Positions 14,049-20,090 of a stretch of 20,090 nucleotides of DNA are shown piece by piece. The position numbers and the translations under genes are program-made. Source of the stretch: Bacteroidales bacterium Bact_20 (GTDB taxonomy: Bacteria > Bacteroidota > Bacteroidia > Bacteroidales > DTU049); NCBI GenBank assembly GCA_001603615.1, contig LUZL01000137.1, forward strand, positions 1-20,090, read 5' to 3'. The notes under the pieces were generated by a model that was given only the letters and a program-made list of their open reading frames with translations, was not told where the DNA came from and searched no databases. Numbering within the stretch: the first letter of the stretch is position 1; every line of letters starts with the position of its first letter.

Positions 14049-15437
14049 ATGAAATCAAATAATTTAAAAAACTTTTTTTTAGTATTTCTACTTCTTCTTT
14101 TTACAGTTAATATAGCTATATCTCAAGACAATGTATATAGAATAAAGCTAGTGGTGAAAGACTTAGATAAAGATCAAATGTTTACTCTCATTAGTATGAA
14201 TGGTAATAATTTAGATCCTATTGATAGTGTTAGAAGTCAAAATGGGGTTGTTAATTTTATTTATTCTAAACCTCTTAGCGTAGGTCAATATACGATAAGC
14301 TGGCAAAATGATCAAAAATATGTAGATTTTTTGTTTAATAATGAAAAATACATAGAACTACATACGTCTAATAAAGATCCCATTTCTTATTTAGAAGTCA
14401 TTGTTTCTCAGGAGAATAAGTATTTTGTGGATTATATAAAAATGAAAAATTCATTACTTTATATTGTAAATTTAGGAGATCAGATATATTCTATGAATCC
14501 TAGAGATCCACGATTAGAGATTATTATTAATAAAGTAGATAGTTTAAATAATGAAATAGATAAATTTTCTAGAAAAATTCCCCAGGATTTATTCGCATAT
14601 AAAGTCGTAAGAGCTAATGTACCGCCGTCTATTGATGAATATAATAGTTCACATCCAGAGTATCCTTATAGAGATATTAAAAGTTTTTATAAAAAACATT
14701 GGTTTGATAACATTGATAAGCATGATTCTGCCTTAGTTAACACACCTGTTATTTATGATGCTGTTAAATTTTATTTACAAAATTTAGTAGAGCCTCAGGA
14801 TACAGTGCAATATAAAAAAGCAGTTGATTTCATTTTAAGTCAATTTTCTTGGAATGATAAGCAGTACAAATATGTATTAAATTTGCTTTTGAATACTTTT
14901 TATACTCCAGAATATGAGTCAGTTTTTACATATATATATTTTAATTATATGAATGATACTCAATGTGGTGGTAGTGTAGCTGATGAGAATTATAGAAAAG
15001 CTATGATGATTGCTAAACTACGTAAAGGAACAGATGCTCCAGAGCTTACTGGTATCACTTTAGATAATAAAAATTTCGTATTAAGTAGTTTATTAGGTAA
15101 ACCAATTTTTTTAATATTCTGGGCACCAGACTGCTATCATTGTAAATCTGTTATGCCATTTATAAATAATTTGTACGAAAAATATAAACAAAATATAGAG
15201 TTTGTTGGCTTTTCTATAGACAAAGATATGCAAGCTATTAAAAATGCTACTAAAGAGGAAAATATAAAATTTAAGGTTATAACAGATTTACAAGGTTATG
15301 ATGGTGATAATTGTGTTAGATGGTTCATATGGGGTACACCAACTTTTTTTATTATAGATAAAAATGGTAAAATTTATTCTTCACCTTATTCATTCGAAGG
15401 AATAGAGCAAGATTTAGAAAACGTAATAAAGTTATAA
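14049..15437 (+). CDS. Secreted thioredoxin-like (TlpA/ResA-type) protein with DUF4369-like N-terminus
   Basis: A 462-residue exported protein. Residues 1-25 form a signal peptide ending AISQ. The N-terminal region (about 28-115) has the beta-rich pattern of DUF4369-type domains (AISQ, PIDSV, GVVNF), and the middle (about 130-315) is helical, resembling DUF5106-type regions. The C-terminal thioredoxin fold begins near 325 (GTDAPELTGITLD), has the redox pair Cys362-Tyr-His-Cys365 in FWAPDCYHCK, a WGTPTFFIID segment with the cis-proline, and KNGKIY. It should act as a thiol-disulfide oxidoreductase outside the cytoplasm. The CYHC active-site dipeptide differs from the common CPPC or CGPC and could shift redox potential. 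The partner is unknown. It appears to be a single-gene transcript. Confidence 0.85.
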   Translation: MKSNNLKNFFLVFLLLLFTVNIAISQDNVYRIKLVVKDLDKDQMFTLISMNGNNLDPIDSVRSQNGVVNFIYSKPLSVGQYTISWQNDQKYVDFLFNNEKYIELHTSNKDPISYLEVIVSQENKYFVDYIKMKNSLLYIVNLGDQIYSMNPRDPRLEIIINKVDSLNNEIDKFSRKIPQDLFAYKVVRANVPPSIDEYNSSHPEYPYRDIKSFYKKHWFDNIDKHDSALVNTPVIYDAVKFYLQNLVEPQDTVQYKKAVDFILSQFSWNDKQYKYVLNLLLNTFYTPEYESVFTYIYFNYMNDTQCGGSVADENYRKAMMIAKLRKGTDAPELTGITLDNKNFVLSSLLGKPIFLIFWAPDCYHCKSVMPFINNLYEKYKQNIEFVGFSIDKDMQAIKNATKEENIKFKVITDLQGYDGDNCVRWFIWGTPTFFIIDKNGKIYSSPYSFEGIEQDLENVIKL

Positions 15438-15450
15438 GCATTTTTTATCA

Positions 15451-15473
15451 TTTTATCAATTTTTTTGATAAAA
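15451..15473 (+). terminator. AT-rich hairpin downstream of the thioredoxin-like gene
   Basis: TTTTATCAA (15451-15459) pairs with TTGATAAAA (15465-15473) around a five-T loop, 13 bases after the stop codon. The 9-bp stem has only one G-C pair and no long T-run after it, so termination is possible but weakly supported. Confidence 0.4.
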
Positions 15474-15532
15474 ATGTCAATAACTAAAAAAATTGTTGAA
15501 AAGTCGTTTAACTCTCTAGCAAAATTTTATTG

Positions 15533-15540
15533 TAATTTTA
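15533..15540 (+). promoter_or_regulatory. Possible -7 box (TAATTTTA) for the ribonucleotide reductase
   Basis: TAATTTTA matches TAnnTTTG except the last base. Transcription from here would give a leader of roughly 90 bases, unusually long for this window, containing both palindromes at 15576-15612. No TTG is correctly placed upstream. Confidence 0.3.
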
Positions 15541-15575
15541 CATTCCCAAATAAAAATGTGTGATAAATCAAGGTT

Positions 15576-15612
15576 TAAATAATTATTTACATAGATTTAT
15601 GGATAAATCTAT
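15576..15612. repeat. Two adjacent palindromes in the ribonucleotide reductase leader
   Basis: A perfect 14-bp palindrome TAAATAATTATTTA (15576-15589) is separated by one base from a perfect inverted repeat ATAGATTTAT-GG-ATAAATCTAT (15591-15612). They end 27 bases before the ATG at 15640. They could be operator sites for a dimeric regulator or, for the second, an RNA hairpin. They do not match the NrdR-box pattern I know. Confidence 0.6.
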
Positions 15613-15639
15613 TAAAGATTTTAAAAATATTAAGATATT

Positions 15640-18174
15640 ATGAGTAAAAATGTCAATGAAAATAAGAAAATTACCTATGAAGAAGCTATTGCTCGCTCTA
15701 TTGAATATTTTCATGGAGATCAATTAGCAGCTACAGTGTGGGTAAATAAATACGCTCTCAAAGACAGTGAAGGCAATATTTATGAATTGACTCCCGATGA
15801 CATGCATTGGCGTTTAGCAAATGAATTAGCTAGGATAGAAAAAAATTATCCTAATCCATTAACAGCAGATTTAATTTATTTGCTATTCAAAGACTTTAAA
15901 TATATCATACCTCAGGGTAGTCCTATGGCTGGTATTGGTAATAATTTTCAGATATCTAGCTTATCAAATTGTTTTGTCATCGGCAATCAATGTGATTCCT
16001 ATGGTGGAATTATGAAAACTGATGAAGAGCAAGTGCAATTAATGAAACGTCGTGGTGGAGTGGGGCATGATCTTTCTCATATTAGGCCAAAGGGGAGCCC
16101 TGTTAAAAATACTGCTCTTACTTCTACTGGTGTAGTACCATTCATGGAAAGGTATAGTAATAGTACACGTGAAGTAGCTCAAGATGGTAGACGTGGTGCT
16201 CTCATGCTTACTATATCTATCAAGCATCCCGATGCAGAGGATTTCATTAATGCTAAAACAGACTTATCTAAGGTAACAGGTGCTAATATTTCAGTGAAAA
16301 TAGATGATGAATTTATGCGTTGTGTCATAGAGAATAAACCTTATATTCAGCAGTTTCCTGTAGATTCCCCTACACCTAAAGTTACTAAATCTATTGATGC
16401 ACGAAAACTCTGGCAAAAAATTATCCATAATGCATGGAAATCTGCAGAACCTGGTGTAATATTCTGGGATACTGTCATTAGAGAATCTGTACCTGATAGT
16501 TATGCAGATCTAGGTTTCCAAACTACTTCTACCAATCCCTGTGGTGAGATACCTCTGTGTCCATATGATAGTTGCAGACTAATTGCTATCAATTTATATA
16601 GTTATGTTATAAATCCTTTTACTAAAAAAGCTTATTTTGATTTTGAGCTCTTTAAAGAGCACGTTGCTTATGCTCAACGTATAATGGACGATATTTTAGA
16701 TTTAGAATTAGAAAAGATAGATCAAATAATTGCTAAAATAGATGCAGATCCAGAACCTTTTGATATTAAAAGAACTGAAAGAGAATTATGGGTTAAAATT
16801 AAAGAAAAAGCTATTCAAGGTCGTAGAACAGGTATTGGTATTACTGGAGAAGGTGACATGTTAGCTGCTTTAGGTTTGCAATATGGTAGTGATGAAGCTA
16901 TAGATTTTAGTGAAGAAGTTCATAAAACTTTAGCTATTAATGTGTATAAATCGTCTGTCAGACTGGCTGATGAGAGAGGTGCATTCCCTATATTTAATAT
17001 TGAAAAAGAAAAAAATAATCCTTTTCTCAATAGATTATTTTCTCTAGATCCAGAGCTAAAAGAGGAAATGGTAAAACATGGCAGAAGAAATATTTCTATG
17101 CTCACCATAGCTCCTACTGGCAGTGTAAGTATCTTGACTCAAACTACCTCTGGTATAGAACCAGTCTTTTCTATCTTTTATAAACGTCGTAGAAAAGTGA
17201 ATCCTAATGATAAAACTGTTAAAATATCTTTTGTAGATGAGCTAGGTGATGCATGGGAAGAGTATAATGTTTTTCATCCTAAGTTTTTGACTTGGTTAGA
17301 GACTCAAGGTTATTCTCTTAATGAGATAATAACAAATTTCTCTGATGATAAAATCAATGAGCTAATACAGCAATCTCCATATAATCATGCTACTAGCTCA
17401 GATGTAAACTGGATAGCTAAGGTAAAAATGCAGGGGAGAATACAAAAATTTGTAGATCACAGTATATCAGTTACTATTAATCTACCTGAAAATGTAGAAG
17501 AAGATCTCATAGATACTCTATATCGTACTGCTTGGGAAAGTGGCTGCAAAGGTGTAACTGTATATAGAGAGGGCAGCAGAAGTGGAGTTTTAGTTTCTAG
17601 TAATGGTGATAAAAACGAGTTCGGCGAAACTCATGCTCCTAAACGTCCTAAAAAATTAGAAGCCGATGTGATACGTTTCAGAAATGAAGATGAAGAGTGG
17701 ATAGCTGTCGTAGGTCTTTATAATAATAGACCTTATGAAATTTTCACTGGTAAAGCTGAACATTTATACATACCTAAAGACATTACTAAAGGTTTTGTAA
17801 TTAAAGAAAAAGACGCTACCATGGAGCATGCACGTTATGATTTTGTATTCTATGACAAAGATGGTTATGAAGTAATTATTCGTGGATTATCTAGAACTTT
17901 TGATCCTGAATTTTGGAATTATGCTAAATTAATTTCTGGTATTCTACGCCATGGTATGCCTCTGCTGAAAGTTATAGATTTAGTAGATAATCTGAAATTT
18001 GATAACGAAAGTATTAACACATGGAAAAAAGGCGTCAATAGGGCTCTGAAACGTTATGTGCCTGATGGTACCAAAGTGAGTGAATCTTGCCCACAATGTG
18101 GTGCTGAAAATTCTTTACAATACAAAGAAGGTTGTGTAGTATGCTCTAATTGCGGCTACTCTAAGTGTGGTTAA
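15640..18174 (+). CDS. nrdJ: Adenosylcobalamin-dependent (class II) ribonucleotide reductase
   Basis: An 844-residue cytosolic enzyme that reduces ribonucleotides to deoxyribonucleotides using a radical generated from adenosylcobalamin, so DNA precursor synthesis here would need vitamin B12. The ten-stranded barrel shows the redox pair Cys111 (SLSNCFV) and Cys312 (YDSCRLIAINL), the radical/catalytic triad Asn299-Pro-Cys301-Gly-Glu303 (NPCGE), the MKRRGGVGHDLSHIRPKGS segment (135-153) and APTGSVSI near 492-499. The N-terminal ATP-cone seen in many class I enzymes is absent. After about 640 a C-terminal extension ends in a zinc-ribbon-like CPQC and CVVCSNCG with a final CG, which should shuttle reducing equivalents. 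Length and ends fit the vitamin B12-dependent NrdJ subgroup of Bacteroidota. No nrdB-type subunit is adjacent, as expected. Confidence 0.95.
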   Translation: MSKNVNENKKITYEEAIARSIEYFHGDQLAATVWVNKYALKDSEGNIYELTPDDMHWRLANELARIEKNYPNPLTADLIYLLFKDFKYIIPQGSPMAGIGNNFQISSLSNCFVIGNQCDSYGGIMKTDEEQVQLMKRRGGVGHDLSHIRPKGSPVKNTALTSTGVVPFMERYSNSTREVAQDGRRGALMLTISIKHPDAEDFINAKTDLSKVTGANISVKIDDEFMRCVIENKPYIQQFPVDSPTPKVTKSIDARKLWQKIIHNAWKSAEPGVIFWDTVIRESVPDSYADLGFQTTSTNPCGEIPLCPYDSCRLIAINLYSYVINPFTKKAYFDFELFKEHVAYAQRIMDDILDLELEKIDQIIAKIDADPEPFDIKRTERELWVKIKEKAIQGRRTGIGITGEGDMLAALGLQYGSDEAIDFSEEVHKTLAINVYKSSVRLADERGAFPIFNIEKEKNNPFLNRLFSLDPELKEEMVKHGRRNISMLTIAPTGSVSILTQTTSGIEPVFSIFYKRRRKVNPNDKTVKISFVDELGDAWEEYNVFHPKFLTWLETQGYSLNEIITNFSDDKINELIQQSPYNHATSSDVNWIAKVKMQGRIQKFVDHSISVTINLPENVEEDLIDTLYRTAWESGCKGVTVYREGSRSGVLVSSNGDKNEFGETHAPKRPKKLEADVIRFRNEDEEWIAVVGLYNNRPYEIFTGKAEHLYIPKDITKGFVIKEKDATMEHARYDFVFYDKDGYEVIIRGLSRTFDPEFWNYAKLISGILRHGMPLLKVIDLVDNLKFDNESINTWKKGVNRALKRYVPDGTKVSESCPQCGAENSLQYKEGCVVCSNCGYSKCG

Positions 18175-18175
18175 T

Positions 18176-18196
18176 CTATCATTATTATTATGATAG
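18176..18196 (+). terminator. Weak hairpin after the ribonucleotide reductase gene
   Basis: CTATCAT and ATGATAG form a 7-bp stem around a 7-base AT loop starting 2 bases after the stop codon. A small GCAA/TTGC stem and TTTTATTATTTT follow. It is terminator-like only in part. Confidence 0.35.
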
Positions 18197-18204
18197 GCAA
18201 ACTC

Positions 18205-18236
18205 TTGCTATGTTTTATTATTTTAAATTAATTTTG
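18205..18236 (+). promoter_or_regulatory. Promoter of the WbqC-like/C40 pair (TTG-N21-TAATTTTG)
   Basis: TTG at 18205-18207, 21 bases, then TAATTTTG at 18229-18236. The ATG at 18274 is 37 bases after the box, giving a leader of about 30 bases. Confidence 0.6.
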
Positions 18237-18273
18237 CTCATTAGAAATGAAATAATTTTTGATTAATTAAAAT

Positions 18274-18882
18274 ATGAAACTCATCACTCCATCATTACTA
18301 TTGCCTCCCATATCATTGTTTATTGATTTATTGAAAGTAGATGAATGGATTATTGAGATTAATGAAACCTTCCCTAAGCAAACTCTCAGAAATAGATATT
18401 ACATAGCTACCAACCAAGGTATCAGAGCGATGATCATTCCTGTGAAAAAAACTAATGGTAGCCATACCATTACTAAAGATATTTTGCTAGATGATAAAGA
18501 AAATTGGTTACAATATCACCACAAAACATTGATTACCAACTATAGAAATAGTGCTTATTTTGATTATTATGAAGATGATATAATTGACATTTTCTCTAAT
18601 TATAAAAAATTATATGAATTAAATTTAGCTTTTATTAATTGGATTGTAGAGCAGTTAGATATAAAAATTAATATTACTTTTACTAATAATTTTGAAAAAA
18701 AATATTCTACAGATTACATTGATAATAGAGCGAAATATTCTAAATATGAAAATATTGACTTACCATATTACAGACAAGTGTTTATAGACAAATTAGGTTT
18801 TATTAGCAATTTATCAATATTAGATTTATTATGTAATTTAGGAAAGGAATCTAAAATTTATTTAAAAAATATAATTAAATGA
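18274..18882 (+). CDS. WbqC-family protein
   Basis: A 202-residue cytosolic protein resembling the WbqC-like family (PF08889). The match rests on LLPPISLFIDLLKVDEWIIE (10-29), the QTLRNRYYIAT block (36-46), IPVKK, a WLQYHHKTLITNYRNSAYFDYY segment around 92-113, and LYELNLAFINWIV. Family members often sit in O-antigen or polysaccharide clusters and some have been linked to sugar modification, but the reaction is not settled. This one is not in a polysaccharide cluster. Its stop overlaps the ATG of the C40 peptidase gene by four bases (ATGA), so they are translationally coupled and follow the ribonucleotide reductase with their own promoter. Confidence 0.82.
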   Translation: MKLITPSLLLPPISLFIDLLKVDEWIIEINETFPKQTLRNRYYIATNQGIRAMIIPVKKTNGSHTITKDILLDDKENWLQYHHKTLITNYRNSAYFDYYEDDIIDIFSNYKKLYELNLAFINWIVEQLDIKINITFTNNFEKKYSTDYIDNRAKYSKYENIDLPYYRQVFIDKLGFISNLSILDLLCNLGKESKIYLKNIIK

Positions 18883-19643
18883 AAGCATACGTTACACAAT
18901 CATTGATACCTATGTATAGGGATCCAGACTATCACAGTGAGCTAATAAATGAAATATTATTTGGAGAAATAATAGAATTAAATGGTTCATATGGAGACTG
19001 GACTAAAGTAAAATGTTTACTTTATGATTATGAAGGATGGATATGTAGCTATGCCTTTGAGATAATCAATGAAGACGAAGATATAACTAAATACAAGATC
19101 ATTACATCAATAACAGCTCAAATAGAGTGGAAAAATCAAATGCTTTGGGTGAGCAAAGGAGCTAGGATTTACAATTTCATGTCTGCAAATATCATTAATG
19201 GGAAATTTAGAGAGCATAATACCAAAATATCATTAGGTAATATTCTAGAAGATGCACAAAGTCTATTATATACTCCATATAGATGGGGTGGCAAAACACC
19301 ATTAGGAATAGATTGTTCTGGTTTTGTACAACTAGTTTTTTATACAAATAATATTATTTTGCCTAGAGATGCAGCTGAACAAAGTGAATTAGGCGAAGCA
19401 CGTATTTTTGCTTATGATGCTTACCCAGGAGATCTAGCTTTTTTTGGTACGACAGAGTATGATGAGGAAAATCATAAAGACAAAATTATCATTAATCATG
19501 TAGGCATAGTGCTGAATAACTCTACAATAATTCATTCTTTTAAAAATGTTCATATAGATATGTTTGACCACTATGGCATCTATAGCGAAACCTTGAAAAA
19601 ATATACTCACCAATTAATGTTTACTAAAAAAATAATTGAATAA
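18879..19643 (+). CDS. C40 (NlpC/P60) peptidase with N-terminal SH3-like domain
   Basis: A 254-residue cysteine peptidase expected to cut peptidoglycan stem peptides or their recycled fragments. The first half (about 1-115) looks like bacterial SH3 modules (LIPMYRDPDYHSELINEILFGE and the GDWTKVKCLLYDYEGWI segment). The NlpC/P60 domain starts near 120 with TPYRWGGKTPLGIDCSGFVQ and has nucleophile Cys146, catalytic His207 (INHVGIV) and third-residue His219 (IIHSF). Gly-rich contacts such as PGDLAFFG (183-190) are present. No signal peptide or lipobox is visible, so the enzyme may work in the cytoplasm on recycled murein peptides or be exported another way. It is translated from an ATG overlapping the WbqC stop. 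Confidence 0.9.
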   Translation: MKAYVTQSLIPMYRDPDYHSELINEILFGEIIELNGSYGDWTKVKCLLYDYEGWICSYAFEIINEDEDITKYKIITSITAQIEWKNQMLWVSKGARIYNFMSANIINGKFREHNTKISLGNILEDAQSLLYTPYRWGGKTPLGIDCSGFVQLVFYTNNIILPRDAAEQSELGEARIFAYDAYPGDLAFFGTTEYDEENHKDKIIINHVGIVLNNSTIIHSFKNVHIDMFDHYGIYSETLKKYTHQLMFTKKIIE

Positions 19644-20055
19644 TAGAATTTGTTGTAGGGCAAAAGCTAAGCTGTTATTTCACATAAATAAACCTTTATC
19701 TTGTCATCATAGACAAATAACAAGATTTGTAAATATGCAAGCAATTTTATCAATTGTCCACATGATTGCGTAGTTTTATCAAATCATTTCCCCAGCGGTG
19801 ACTTTTTTTATTTAAAGATATTCATTAATTTTACTTTATGAAAACAATTTTTCAATATTTCTATCACTCCGACCACATCGGCTCTTCCTCATTTGTAATA
19901 AAAATTACAAAAAATTATATTTTATAAGCCCATATTTATAGGATTAAATTTATTAATAAGACAATTTGTCTTTTATTTATATGAAATTATGTCAATAATT
20001 AGGTTTTATATTAAATGGTATATAATTTGAAAAAGTAGAAACAAAAAATAAAACT
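19644..20055. other. Gap between the C40 peptidase gene and dnaK, with probable relics
   Basis: 412 bases without an intact gene. It contains two patches richer in G+C than usual intergenic DNA here: 19751-19803, and 19861-19890 within the RHS-like fragment described separately. It also has a perfect 8-bp hairpin with an AAAA loop (19892-19911) and a 15-bp inverted repeat AAGACAATTTGTCTT (19958-19972). Just before dnaK, TATAATTTG at 20021-20029 is a near match to the -7 box. I see no CIRCE element (TTAGCACTC-N9-GAGTGCTAA). Confidence 0.6.
19838..19927 (+). pseudogene. Short relic of an RHS/YD-repeat core protein
   Basis: A 29-codon open frame (ATG 19838, TAA 19925) includes QYFYHSDHIGSSSFV, which closely resembles the highly conserved RHS repeat-associated core signature (typically Y-x-x-H-x-D-H-x-G-S-x-x-x-x-T). 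A stop lies in frame at 19826-19828 and the match fades after FV, so nothing like a full RHS protein (hundreds to thousands of residues) remains. The G+C of the matching bases is higher than the surroundings. I infer a decayed fragment of a transferred or deleted RHS gene. A chance match or a genuine tiny peptide cannot be excluded. Confidence 0.5.
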
Positions 20056-20090
20056 ATGGGAAAAATAATAGGTATAGATTTAGGGACCAC
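20056..20090 (+). CDS. dnaK: Chaperone DnaK, N-terminal fragment only
   Basis: The ATG at 20056 begins MGKIIGIDLGTT before the window ends. GIDLGTT is the first phosphate-binding motif of the Hsp70 ATPase domain and the short N-terminus is typical of bacterial DnaK. Only 11 complete codons are visible, so HscA or another Hsp70 paralogue is possible. The upstream AT-rich region holds a possible promoter (TATAATTTG at 20021-20029). Confidence 0.85.
   Translation, partial: MGKIIGIDLGT

Noticed and set aside
15541..15639. Cobalamin riboswitch in front of the B12-dependent ribonucleotide reductase
   Set aside because: The region is too short and AT-rich and has no recognisable B12-box or conserved cobalamin aptamer core.
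19644..19812. Small structured RNA (SRP RNA, 6S or RNase P RNA) in the pre-dnaK gap
   Set aside because: ATCTTGT/ACAAGAT and other short stems exist, but none of the conserved cores of these RNAs is visible.
19836..19892. Minus-strand 18-residue frame reading RCGRSDRNIEKLF, reminiscent of the ClpX zinc-finger start
   Set aside because: It lacks the first CxxC cysteine and everything after 18 residues, and lies antisense to the better RHS-core match on the plus strand, so it is most likely coincidental.
19973..20055. CIRCE/HrcA heat-shock operator before dnaK
   Set aside because: No TTAGCACTC-N9-GAGTGCTAA or close variant is present.

Overview
This window looks like ordinary chromosomal DNA from a low-GC member of the Bacteroidota. 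Four independent signs agree. (1) Many genes are preceded by the Bacteroidota sigma-type box TAnnTTTG, several with a TTG about 20 bases upstream. (2) Ribosome-binding sites are essentially absent. (3) The families are ones familiar from Bacteroidota: a GH3/beta-lactamase fusion exoprotein, DUF3109, a WbqC-like protein, a DUF4369/TlpA-type thioredoxin protein, YitT, and a membrane-anchored M23 protein carrying a TPLRHYIPGY-type motif. (4) The tRNA-Arg(ACG) has no encoded CCA. The DNA is very AT-rich throughout, and no genus can be named safely.

Layout. 1-1394 (minus): 3'-truncated YfcC/DcuC-type carrier. 1440-2159 (minus): sugar-phosphate nucleotidyltransferase (MurU-like). 2442-3839 (minus): asparaginyl-tRNA synthetase. 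3944-4672 (plus): ComB-like phosphatase. 4732-5709 and 5714-6265 (plus): a secreted zinc phospholipase C/S1-P1-fold protein followed 4 bases later by a DUF3109 cysteine protein. 6321-9194 (minus): large secreted NagZ-like glycosidase fused to a serine hydrolase. 9368-10264 (plus): YitT membrane protein. 10287-10330: strong bidirectional terminator. 10332-10405 (minus): tRNA-Arg(ACG). 10516-13770 (plus): compact operon of a degenerate LytM protein, dxr and rseP. 14049-15437 (plus): secreted thioredoxin-like protein. 15640-18174 (plus): B12-dependent class II ribonucleotide reductase. 18274-19643 (plus): WbqC-like gene overlapping a C40 (NlpC/P60) peptidase. 19644-20055: 412-base gap holding what looks like a short RHS-core gene relic. 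20056 onward (plus): first codons of dnaK.

Functionally the window is mostly housekeeping with a cell-envelope flavour: amino-sugar release (NagZ-like domain), a possible amino-sugar nucleotidyltransferase, LytM and NlpC/P60 peptidoglycan proteins, isoprenoid precursor synthesis (Dxr) and site-2 proteolysis (RseP). I found no CRISPR array, intact insertion sequence, prophage, integron or defence system, and no convincing new multi-gene system. The best second-look items are a G19-C56 to A19-U56 tertiary-pair swap in the tRNA, loss of all zinc ligands in the LytM protein next to dxr-rseP, tandem palindromes in the ribonucleotide reductase leader, the isolated RHS-like fragment before dnaK, and promoters so close to start codons that some mRNAs should be nearly leaderless.
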